Assembly (NCBI GenBank): GCA_003054665.1
Contig: QAYY01000011.1
Span: 656,654 to 720,653, forward strand
Length of the DNA stretch: 64,000 bases
Direction: 5' to 3'
Source of the DNA: Opitutaceae bacterium EW11
GTDB taxonomy: Bacteria > Verrucomicrobiota > Verrucomicrobiia > Opitutales > Opitutaceae
Shown in pieces: positions 35,080-42,741 of this stretch. The notes under the pieces are model-generated. The model did no database searches, had not been told where the DNA came from, and worked only from the letters and a program-made list of their open reading frames with translations. Positions within the stretch are counted from its first letter, which is position 1. Every line of letters starts with the position of its first letter. The translations under genes were made by a program, and so were the position numbers.

Positions 35080-35775
35080 CTAGGCGCCGAGTTCGGCGAG
35101 GATGGCGCGCGCGGCGGCGGCGGGATCCTTCGCTTTCAAGATGGGGCGACCGACAACGATGTAGCTCGATCCTGCGCGGGCGGCGTCGGCGGGCGTCATG
35201 ATTCGTTTCTGATCGTCGGAGCCGGCCTCGCCCGCGGGACGAATGCCAGGCGTCACCAGCTTGACCGACGCGGGCAGGCGCTGGCGCAGCAAGCCCACTT
35301 CGAGAGGCGAGCAAACCAAGCCGTTCAATCCGGCCGACACGGCGAGTTCTCCGAGGCGTCCGACCTGCGCTTCCGGTGCGGCGGGAACGCCGATTTCGTT
35401 CAGAGCGGTGCCGTCCATGGAGGTCAACACGGTCACCCCAAGCAGCAGCAATTCCGGCTTCGTCTGCTGCTGCGCCTGCCGGGCGGCCGCCATCATTTCG
35501 CGGCCGCCGAGCGTGTGAAGGGTAAGCATCCCGATGGGAAGCGGAGCGAGGGACTCGACCGCTTTCGCGACTGTATTCGGAATGTCGTGCAGCTTCAGGT
35601 CGAGAAAGACCTGAAAGCCCTCGTCTGCGACCGCTTTCACATAGTCGGGCCCGTAGGCGGTGAACATTTGGAGTCCGATCTTCACCCATCTCAGGGAGCC
35701 GCGGAGTTGCCGGAGGATCGGCGCCGCCTGTTCGCGAGTGGGGACATCGAGGGCGAGTATCAGGTCGCAGGGCAT
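35080..35775 (-). CDS. pyrF: Orotidine 5'-phosphate decarboxylase
   Basis: Last enzyme of UMP synthesis, 231 residues. The active-site string VFLDLKLHDIPNTV holds the catalytic Asp-Lys-Asp set; LILALDVPTREQA at the start, HTLGGREMM, and TPGIRPAGEAGSDDQKR followed by GSSYIVVGRPI close the phosphate-binding site. The ATG at 35775 begins the first barrel strand; the frame extends upstream without similarity. Upstream of ispD with 51 bases between, so possibly the first gene of a pyrF-ispD-ispF unit. Divergent from ispE. Confidence 0.96.
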   Translation of the reverse strand: MPCDLILALDVPTREQAAPILRQLRGSLRWVKIGLQMFTAYGPDYVKAVADEGFQVFLDLKLHDIPNTVAKAVESLAPLPIGMLTLHTLGGREMMAAARQAQQQTKPELLLLGVTVLTSMDGTALNEIGVPAAPEAQVGRLGELAVSAGLNGLVCSPLEVGLLRQRLPASVKLVTPGIRPAGEAGSDDQKRIMTPADAARAGSSYIVVGRPILKAKDPAAAARAILAELGA

Positions 35776-36034
35776 AGGCGAATGACCCCTACGGTGGGAG
35801 CCCAACCGAAGGGGCGCAAGGCGAGAGCGAGCCACGCAGTGCCGCTCGCACGGCCGCCGCTCCGCCCATCAGTCGGAGCGAACTATACGGGGCATTGCCA
35901 GGAGGCGGGACAGCTCGCGGGAGAGCGCCGTGCCTATGTTTCGCCGCGGAGTGAACGCGTGCGTCAAAGTCGTTCGCCCGATTTCACGTTTCCGCTGTGA
36001 TCCGTGGGTGGAAACGTATTTGATAGCGCCGAAC

Positions 36035-36940
36035 GTGAGTGCCCTGACTGTATTCGCTCCCGCCAAGATCAACCTGTTTCTGGCCATCACTGGCCGAAGG
36101 CCGGATGGGTTCCACGACCTCTTGTCCGTTGTCGTGCCGCTTCAGTTTGGCGACCGACTCGAGATCGAGCCGCGCGACGTCCGTGCGTATTCGCTGGAGT
36201 GCGACGCTCCGGGGGTGCCGGTGGATGAGACGAATCTCGTGCTTCGGGCGGCGAAGCTCTTTTCCGAAGCGACCGGAATAGGGAAAGGGTCGCATTTCCG
36301 GCTCCTGAAGCGGGTGCCCGCCGGCGCCGGGCTCGGCGGCGGAAGCAGCGACGGCACGGCGGCTCTTTGCGGGTTGAATCGGCTGGCGGGCTCGCCGCTG
36401 GACCGCGGCGCCCTGCAATCTCTCGCTGCACAGCTCGGCTCCGACTGCGCGCTGTTTCTCGAAGGACGGCCGTGTGTCATGCGAGGGCGGGGCGAACAGA
36501 TCACGCCGCTCGACGAAGATGCTGCGGGGCGATTGAGCGGACGGCGGATACTCGTATTTAAGCCCTCCTTTGGCATTTCCACGGCCTGGGCTTACGGCCA
36601 AATGGCGCAACGCCCCGAGACCTACCTCCGGTTTAGCGACGCTGAAGCTCGACTTAACAGCTGGACACGCTCACCGTCGGCCCCCGCGGAGGAAATCATG
36701 CTGAACAACATGGAGGCGGTGGCATTCAGGAAATTCCGGGCGCTTCCGGCGCTTCGCGATCGGCTGCAGAAAAGCTTCGGTCTCAAGGTCGGCATGAGCG
36801 GCAGCGGCAGTGCCTGTTTCTCGTTGTTGGAGGAAACGACGGACCTCGCTCCGATCACGGCCTGTATCCAGGACGCATGGGGGGCGGATGTTTTCCTGAT
36901 CGAAACACGAATCGGGCAAAACCTTGTTGACCCTAGGTAG
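36035..36940 (+). CDS. ispE: 4-diphosphocytidyl-2-C-methyl-D-erythritol kinase
   Basis: IspE phosphorylates CDP-methylerythritol, the step between IspD and IspF. This GHMP kinase of about 301 residues has the N-terminal APAKINLFLAITGRRPDGFHDL, the ATP-binding motif PAGAGLGGGSSDGTAAL and the C-terminal motif GMSGSGSACFSLL. The start is uncertain: GTG at 36035 gives VSALTVFAPAKIN and the family length, while TTG at 36020 or a much longer reading from 35930 are possible. Between it and ptsI there are only 59 bases. There is an odd gap in base composition just upstream, but no clear promoter. Confidence 0.93.
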   Translation: MSALTVFAPAKINLFLAITGRRPDGFHDLLSVVVPLQFGDRLEIEPRDVRAYSLECDAPGVPVDETNLVLRAAKLFSEATGIGKGSHFRLLKRVPAGAGLGGGSSDGTAALCGLNRLAGSPLDRGALQSLAAQLGSDCALFLEGRPCVMRGRGEQITPLDEDAAGRLSGRRILVFKPSFGISTAWAYGQMAQRPETYLRFSDAEARLNSWTRSPSAPAEEIMLNNMEAVAFRKFRALPALRDRLQKSFGLKVGMSGSGSACFSLLEETTDLAPITACIQDAWGADVFLIETRIGQNLVDPR

Positions 36941-36999
36941 CGCTGGGACGTTATCCTCCGGCTCTGCCGGCGTTCCCCAAACCGGCGAATCGACGTTGA

Positions 37000-38763
37000 A
37001 TGGAATCGCGCGCCAAGACTGAAAACATCATCCACGGAATCTCTGCCTCGCAGGGAATCGCGTACGGGCCGGTGTTTTTGTACATTCAGAGCGACGTCGA
37101 GATTCCGTCGTATCAGGTCGACCCGGACAAGCGGATCGAGGAGATCGCCCGTTTCGATCACGCGCTCCTGGAAACGCGTCAGCAGATCACGAAGATTCAA
37201 AGCGAGGTGGAGAAGAATCTCGGGCCGGACGAGGCGCGGATTTTCGATGCGCACCTTCTGGTTATCGAGGACCAGGCGCTGATATCGGAGACCATCCGGG
37301 AGTTCGAAACGACTTCGAAGAACATCGAGACGTGCTTCAGCAAGGTCTCGCAGCGTTACATCGAGGCCTTTTCCAAAATCGACGACGAGTACCTGCGCGA
37401 GCGGGCAGGAGACATTCGTGACGTTACCCAGCGGGTGTTGCAGAATCTGCTGGGGCAAGCGGGGCAGAATTTGAGCCGGCTGGCGGACAAGCGGATCGTC
37501 GTGGCGAATGACATCACGCCCTCCGACGCGGCGAGCATCGACCGCAGCCAGGCGATCGCGATCGTCACCGATTCCGGAAGCAAGACCAGCCACGCGGTGA
37601 TCGTCGCGCGGTCGATGAAGATTCCCGCCGTGGTGGGCGTCCGCGATCTCTCGAAGCACATCAAGGTCGCCGACTGGCTGCTGGTGGACGGATACGAAGG
37701 CATCGTCATCCTCAATCCCACCGAGCAGACGCTCTTCCGTTACGGGAAAATCCAGCTGCAGAAGAAGAGCTTCGAGCAGCGTCTGATGGAGGCCACCCGG
37801 CTTCCGTCCGTCACGCTTGACGGAAGCCCCGTCGTTCTTCGCGCCAACATCGAGAAGATCGACGAGGCCGGCTTGGTGAAGGAATACCAAGCCGACGGCG
37901 TGGGGCTCTTCCGCACCGAGTTTCTCTATCTCAGCAGCCCGCGGATACCGACGGAAGACGACCAGTACCAATCGTACAAATCGGTCGTCGAGGCGCTCGC
38001 GCCCGCGCCGGTGGTGATCCGCACGCTGGACCTCGGCGGCGACAAGCCCATGGCGAGCAACCCCGAACTCTTCCCGCAGGAGTCGAATCCTTTTCTCGGG
38101 TTCCGGGCGATCCGCTTCTGCCTCGAGTATCGCGACATCTTCAAGGACCAGCTGAGGGCCATTCTCCGAGCGAGCGCGCATGGGCGCGTCCAGCTGATGT
38201 ATCCGATGATCAGCGGCGCCGAGGAATTCGAGCGGGCCAACGCCGTGCTCGAAGAGTGCAAGGACGACCTGCGGAAACGGGGTGTTGCGTTCGACGAGGC
38301 GATCGAAGTCGGCGCGATGATCGAGATTCCGAGCGCGGCGATGACGGCCGACATCCTCGCGCAGAAATGCGATTTCTTCAGCATCGGGACCAACGACCTG
38401 ATCCAGTACATGCTGGCGATCGATCGGATCAACGACCGCATCGCGCACCTATACGAGCCGACGCACCCGGCGGTGCTTCGGGTGCTGAAGCAGATTGTCG
38501 ACGAGGCCCACAAGCAGGGCGTGAAGGTCAGCGTCTGCGGCGAGATGGCTTCCGATCCGGTCTATCTGCCGCTCCTCGTCGGCCTCGGTGTCGACGAACT
38601 CAGCATGACGCCTCCGCTGCTTCCTGCGGTGAAGTATTTCGTTCGCGCCATCCGACTCGAAGAGGCGAAGAAGCTGGCTGAGCAGGCGCTGTCGATGACC
38701 TCGCCGAAGGAGATCTACGCCCTCTTCGACAGTTTCTGCCACGAGCGCGTGAAGGTGGAGTGA
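37000..38763 (+). CDS. ptsI: PTS phosphoenolpyruvate-protein phosphotransferase (enzyme I)
   Basis: Enzyme I takes phosphate from PEP and hands it to HPr. The 587 residues contain the HPr-binding N domain (KTENIIHGISASQGIAYGPVF), phosphorylated His 198 in GSKTSHAVIVARSMKIPAVVG, and the PEP-binding TIM barrel with GVGLFRTEFLYLSS, LDLGGDKP, ANPFLGFRAIRFCLE-type sequence (SNPFLGFRAIRFCLE here), FFSIGTNDLIQYMLAIDR and the Cys of VSVCGEMASD. Everything needed for activity is present. No HPr or enzyme II gene is in the window; HprK is at 909-1907. It may serve a regulatory PTS rather than sugar uptake, which here seems to use a sodium symporter. Confidence 0.97.
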   Translation: MESRAKTENIIHGISASQGIAYGPVFLYIQSDVEIPSYQVDPDKRIEEIARFDHALLETRQQITKIQSEVEKNLGPDEARIFDAHLLVIEDQALISETIREFETTSKNIETCFSKVSQRYIEAFSKIDDEYLRERAGDIRDVTQRVLQNLLGQAGQNLSRLADKRIVVANDITPSDAASIDRSQAIAIVTDSGSKTSHAVIVARSMKIPAVVGVRDLSKHIKVADWLLVDGYEGIVILNPTEQTLFRYGKIQLQKKSFEQRLMEATRLPSVTLDGSPVVLRANIEKIDEAGLVKEYQADGVGLFRTEFLYLSSPRIPTEDDQYQSYKSVVEALAPAPVVIRTLDLGGDKPMASNPELFPQESNPFLGFRAIRFCLEYRDIFKDQLRAILRASAHGRVQLMYPMISGAEEFERANAVLEECKDDLRKRGVAFDEAIEVGAMIEIPSAAMTADILAQKCDFFSIGTNDLIQYMLAIDRINDRIAHLYEPTHPAVLRVLKQIVDEAHKQGVKVSVCGEMASDPVYLPLLVGLGVDELSMTPPLLPAVKYFVRAIRLEEAKKLAEQALSMTSPKEIYALFDSFCHERVKVE

Positions 38764-38798
38764 CCTCGTGGGTTTGCGTCGCTGCGCAGGTGCGTGCG

Positions 38799-38858
38799 TT
38801 CGGACCCTGACGCGGAGACATTCCGCGAGACGTCTCGTAGCAAAGCGTCAGCTCCGAA
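38799..38858. other. Long stem-loop between convergent ptsI and ArsR-methyltransferase genes
   Basis: TTCGGA-CC-CTGACGC (38799-38813) pairs with GCGTCAG-C-TCCGAA (38845-38858), thirteen pairs around a small internal loop; inside, GAGAC (38815-38819) can pair with GTCTC (38832-38836). There is no U-run on either strand. It may be a bidirectional transcript end or a structured RNA element. Confidence 0.5.
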
Positions 38859-38898
38859 CTCGGCCGGCTGGCCGGGCGATCCAGGACCCCAAGACCTG

Positions 38899-39837
38899 TT
38901 ACGAGTCGACCTTGGTACCGTTGGCGAGAAGCGTCTCGAAGTAAGGCTCGGCCGTTTCACGGGAGACCGTGACGACGTCGACTTGTTGGAAACCGGCGCG
39001 CTTGAGGAAGCTGTGGAGTGAGCTTTCCTTGAAGCCCAGCCAAACGTCGCCGTAGAGCTCCCGGGCCTTCTCGAAACCGTGCTCCTTCAAGTCGAGGATG
39101 AGAAGCAGACCGCCGGGGCGCAGGATTCGATACGCCTCGTCCACCGCCCGCTGCGGGTGCATCGCGTGATGCAGCGCCTGGCTGAGGATCGCGAGATCGA
39201 CGGAGCGCTCGGGCAGGGGAACGGCTTCGATGTCGCCCAGTTTGTAGGTCAGGTTGGCCAGGCCATTTTTCGCTGCCAGTTCCGTCCCGACCTCAACCAT
39301 GCGTGGAGAGTTGTCGATGCACCAGACCCGCTCTGCACGGCGCGCGAGCAGTTGCGAAATCATTCCTTCGCCCGCGCCGAGATCCGCGATTGTGATACGC
39401 GGCGCAAGCCGGAGCGCGAGATGCCCGATCGCCTCCCAGGACCGTCCCGGGCAGTAGTTCTTTCCCAGTTTGCCGGCGATCAGGTTGAAATATGCCTCGG
39501 ACTGCAGCCTGCGACGGGCGAGGACGCGGTCGAGATTCTCACGGTCTTCGATCAGTTCGGGCAACTCGGCCACCGACTCGCAGGCCGCCAGGATCAGCGT
39601 GTGCTGGCGCGCGTCGAGCAGCGGTCGCAGGGAGTAAAACGCCTTCTTCCCCTCGCGACGGTCCGTCACCAAGTCGGCCTGACGTAGAAGCGCGAGTTGC
39701 GATGAGATGCGCGACTGTGCCATCCCGAGGATCTCCTGCAGCTCCGCGACGGAAAGCTCTTCGCGGCGGAGGAGTGCGAGAAGACGCACCCGGGTGGGGT
39801 CAGACAACACCTTCAGCGTGTCCCAAGAGGCATTCAA
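38899..39837 (-). CDS. ArsR-family regulator fused to a SAM-dependent methyltransferase
   Basis: A 312-residue fusion. Residues 5-75 are a winged helix of the ArsR/SmtB type (TLKVLSDPTRVRLLALLRRE, ELSVAELQEILGMAQSRISS, LLRQADLVTDRREGKKAFYSL); the usual metal-binding Cys pair ELCVC is replaced by ELSV, so metal sensing is unlikely. Residues 140-300 are a class I methyltransferase (ADLGAGEG at 151-158, CIDNSPRMVE, GDIEAVPLPERSVDLAILSQ). Such fusions are thought to link methyl-group status to transcription; target unknown. The start must be TTG at 39837: an in-frame TAG lies nine bases upstream and the HTH begins at once. It might respond to SAM or SAH. Confidence 0.87.
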   Translation of the reverse strand: MNASWDTLKVLSDPTRVRLLALLRREELSVAELQEILGMAQSRISSQLALLRQADLVTDRREGKKAFYSLRPLLDARQHTLILAACESVAELPELIEDRENLDRVLARRRLQSEAYFNLIAGKLGKNYCPGRSWEAIGHLALRLAPRITIADLGAGEGMISQLLARRAERVWCIDNSPRMVEVGTELAAKNGLANLTYKLGDIEAVPLPERSVDLAILSQALHHAMHPQRAVDEAYRILRPGGLLLILDLKEHGFEKARELYGDVWLGFKESSLHSFLKRAGFQQVDVVTVSRETAEPYFETLLANGTKVDS

Positions 39838-39884
39838 GATGTGCTACCCTGCCGGGAGCCGTCGGACCGGTCAAGCGGGCTGGG

Positions 39885-40523
39885 CTAAGGGGAATGCCGC
39901 AGCCAGGAGGTTGCCGCATCCACGAGTTGATACACGCCGAACACGACGATCACGGCGCCCGCGATAAGGTTGACGACGTGCAGCGTCTTCGCGCCGAGCT
40001 TCCTGCCAAGCCAGCCGGAGCTGAAACTCAGGGTCAGCCACCAAACCGCGGAGCCGAGAAAGATCCCTGTGCCGAGGACGATCGTCGCCAGCGTGCTGAG
40101 CTCGCCCGAACCGACACCGGCGGCGGCGCTGACGAACATCATCCCGACGAAGGTCATCGGGTTCGCGAGCGTGAGGGCGCAGGTGGTGAAATAAGCCCGG
40201 ATGAGCCGGCGCTCGTGGATGGGCTGCTTCGAATCCAGCGGAGGAGAGCTTCGCACCACGTGAACGCCCATTGCGATCAGCACCAGGCCCCCGATGATTT
40301 GGAGCAACGGGGTGTGGTGCTGGACCAGCATCGTCAAGGCCGCCAACCCGAACGCTGCGACCGTGCCGCAGAGCAGATCGGCCGTGGCTGCCCCGAGCCC
40401 GGAGATGAACCCGGCCAGCCGGCCGTCGCGAACCGAACGTCGCATCACGAGCAACGCGATGGGTCCGACCGGCACGGATACGGCAAGTCCGATGGCGATC
40501 CCGCGCTGGAATTGGCTGATCAT
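39885..40523 (-). CDS. LysE-family amino acid exporter
   Basis: A 212-residue inner-membrane protein of the LysE/RhtB translocator family, with about six hydrophobic segments. The N terminus ISQFQRGIAIGLAVSVPVGPIALLVMRRS contains the family motif G...PGP-like (here SVPVGPIALL) and the fourth segment shows CALTLANPMTFVGMMF, matching the conserved NPK/NP region. It probably exports an amino acid or derivative; substrate unknown. The ATG at 40523 is placed just before the first helix. It follows long greA on the same strand but a strong terminator separates them. Confidence 0.88.
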   Translation of the reverse strand: MISQFQRGIAIGLAVSVPVGPIALLVMRRSVRDGRLAGFISGLGAATADLLCGTVAAFGLAALTMLVQHHTPLLQIIGGLVLIAMGVHVVRSSPPLDSKQPIHERRLIRAYFTTCALTLANPMTFVGMMFVSAAAGVGSGELSTLATIVLGTGIFLGSAVWWLTLSFSSGWLGRKLGAKTLHVVNLIAGAVIVVFGVYQLVDAATSWLRHSP

Positions 40524-40540
40524 CGGCGCGGGTGGGAACG

Positions 40541-40575
40541 AAAACACCCGCCGCACAAGACCGTGCAAGCGGGTG
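40541..40575 (-). terminator. Rho-independent terminator of greA
   Basis: On the minus strand CACCCGC-TTGCAC pairs with GTGCGGCGGGTG (40545-40575) around GGTCTT, followed by TTTT at 40544-40541. It lies about 75 bases past the greA stop and overlaps the sequence just before the lysE-like start. Confidence 0.85.
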
Positions 40576-40648
40576 CAAGGGTGGAACGCGTCTTATTCGA
40601 GATCAGCTCACGGTGTGCGTGTGCCGCGACCACGGAAGAAAGAGCGCG

Positions 40649-42499
40649 TTATTTCTGCTGGTCGATGTACCGGGAGATCCCGGTGATCGTGTAGGTCTCT
40701 TCGGAGGCGCCGATTTTCACCTTCACGGTGTCGCCGACCTTCTTCGAAAGAAGAGCGAGGCCCAGCGGCGTCTTGTAGGCGATGATGTGCTGCTCCGGGA
40801 CGCTGTCCCAGGCGCCGAGGATCGAGTAGCGCGCGGCTTTGCCGGTCCCGGCAACCGTCACGTCGACGACGCTGCCGACGCTGACCTGATCGGTGGTGGC
40901 GTCCTTGAAGTCCGTGATCCGGGCGTGGCCGAGGTCGCGCTCGAGATGAGACTTCTGGGCCATCAGCACCTGCTGGTCCTGCTTGGCCATCTTGTATTCG
41001 GAATTCTCCTTCAGGTCGCCGTGTTCGCGGGCGACGGCGATCGCGCGGGAGTTCTCCGGAATCTTCTTGGAAACGATCGTCTCGTACTCCTCGCGCTTGC
41101 GCTCGTAGCTCTCGCGGGAGACGAGCAGCTGCTCTTCCTTGCTCTCCGCGTCGCCGGCGACGAGCGACTGGATCGAGGGGAAAATCTTGATGAAGCGGGC
41201 CAGCAGCGACTTTTTCGTCAGCTCCTCAAAACCCTGATTCAGCATGAGGGTGTTGGCCAGGTCGCGGGCGGTCTCGGGATCCGCGGTCGAAAGCAGATCG
41301 CCGATCAGGTCCGGATCGTCGCTCAGGATTTCTGCGAGCGGAATGCGGCGGGTGCCGGATGCCTGGAGCGCCTCGTAATCGATGGCGAAGAAGATGGCGC
41401 TCAGCAGGCGCGGCGTAATCAGGTCGTTGAGCAGCTTCGCGAATTTCTTCGAGTGCCGGTTCTTGACGATCCAGAGCAGCACCGGAGCGCGGAGGTTCTG
41501 CTCCACCTGCCAGCGCTTCAGCGCGGCAGCGAGTTCCTCGGAGTGACCGTTGTCGACCAGGAAGTTGATGCACTCGGTGGTGAACTTGCCCTGGCTGGTT
41601 TTGAGCAGGGTGAACGCGATGTCCCGGGCTTCGACGGGGTGCGTGTCCTTGATCAGATCCAGGAAACGGCTCTGGAACTGGACGGGGATCTTTTCGGCGA
41701 TCGTCGGCAGTTCACGGACGTTGCTGACGAGATTGGCCTGCGACGGCTCGAAGGTCAGGGGATCGACGCCCGTGATCTTCGCGAGATCGTCGCGGATCGC
41801 GGCGCCGTACAGGCGCTCGGAGGCATCGAGCTGGTTGCTGTCCTTCACCGCCTCGGCGACGGCATTGAGAATGGGGTGGAGGTCCGTCTTGCCCTCGTTG
41901 GTGTCGCTCGCTGCGAGAAGCTCTTCGGCGAGGGCGATGCGGCGGCGGGCGGAACGCGTGTTGTTGAACTGCTCGACGATTTCGTCGACGGCCGAGACAG
42001 GCGTTTCGCGGAGAACGTAGAGTTCGGTCTTCTTGGCCGGGACGGCGACGCGGGGGTCTTTGGCGACCTGCTTCTTCGCACTGGACCACCACTTCTTGAA
42101 CTTATCCTCGCCGAGCACCTGCGCGAGAGTGATCTCGAGGTCGATCGCCGTCGTCGCATTGTTTGGATACGACTGAAGGGCCTCGACGATGAGCTGGGCG
42201 GGGTTCTCTTCGATCAGTTTCTGGATAACGTCAGGCTCGGTCTGTTTGCGGACGAGCAGATGTTTCGGAGGCAGCACATCCATCGTGGTCACGCAGAAGG
42301 CCGGGTCCATCGGGTGGCCGGGCTTGTCCTGGAAATCGATCAGCAACTTCTGAGACGCCTCGTCGTAGCTCTGAATCCTGCCGAAGCCCCAGCTGCGATG
42401 AATCACATAGCTACCGGGCTCCATAGCCTCCAGCTTGGCTTTCGCCCCCTTCAGGGACGGATTCTTGGCGATGAGCGCAGAGACAGCTTCCGAATTCAT
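40649..42499 (-). CDS. greA: Transcription elongation factor GreA with a long N-terminal extension
   Basis: GreA rescues backtracked RNA polymerase by stimulating transcript cleavage. Only the last ~160 of 616 residues match ordinary GreA: the coiled-coil finger (about 455-525) with the acidic tip HGDLKENSEY at 493-502 (Asp 495 and Glu 498 in the cleavage positions) and the FKBP-like domain (VSVGSVVDVTVAGTGKAARY to the end). The first ~450 residues are a separate part: an SH3/KOW-like start GSYVIHRSWGFGRIQSYDEA (29-48), then mostly alpha-helical repeats. An extended GreA of this kind is known from Chlamydiae and Verrucomicrobia; the extension's job is not established. ATG at 42499; no Shine-Dalgarno-like sequence. 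Confidence 0.92.
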   Translation of the reverse strand: MNSEAVSALIAKNPSLKGAKAKLEAMEPGSYVIHRSWGFGRIQSYDEASQKLLIDFQDKPGHPMDPAFCVTTMDVLPPKHLLVRKQTEPDVIQKLIEENPAQLIVEALQSYPNNATTAIDLEITLAQVLGEDKFKKWWSSAKKQVAKDPRVAVPAKKTELYVLRETPVSAVDEIVEQFNNTRSARRRIALAEELLAASDTNEGKTDLHPILNAVAEAVKDSNQLDASERLYGAAIRDDLAKITGVDPLTFEPSQANLVSNVRELPTIAEKIPVQFQSRFLDLIKDTHPVEARDIAFTLLKTSQGKFTTECINFLVDNGHSEELAAALKRWQVEQNLRAPVLLWIVKNRHSKKFAKLLNDLITPRLLSAIFFAIDYEALQASGTRRIPLAEILSDDPDLIGDLLSTADPETARDLANTLMLNQGFEELTKKSLLARFIKIFPSIQSLVAGDAESKEEQLLVSRESYERKREEYETIVSKKIPENSRAIAVAREHGDLKENSEYKMAKQDQQVLMAQKSHLERDLGHARITDFKDATTDQVSVGSVVDVTVAGTGKAARYSILGAWDSVPEQHIIAYKTPLGLALLSKKVGDTVKVKIGASEETYTITGISRYIDQQK

Positions 42500-42741
42500 A
42501 GAATGTGATTTGCGAGTCTGAAGGGATCAAGTTGAGGGCATAGGGACGGGCTATGTCAACCAACCGGTTTGCTGCTGCCCGACAGTGTGTTCGGAAACCG
42601 GCGCACGCGATTCTCGGAGAGAGAGGCTGACGAGTGTCGCTCCGGCCGCGAGCGACGCGCGCCGCCGAGGGCCGCCCTTCCGCGACAGGGAACCGTCCGC
42701 TTCCGTCTTGCAAAAGCCCGCTACGGGCCGAGGTTGGCGCG

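Noticed and set aside
42554-42559. TTGACA as a -35 box for greA (minus strand).
   Set aside because: Perfect hexamer, but no acceptable -10 lies 16-18 bases downstream.
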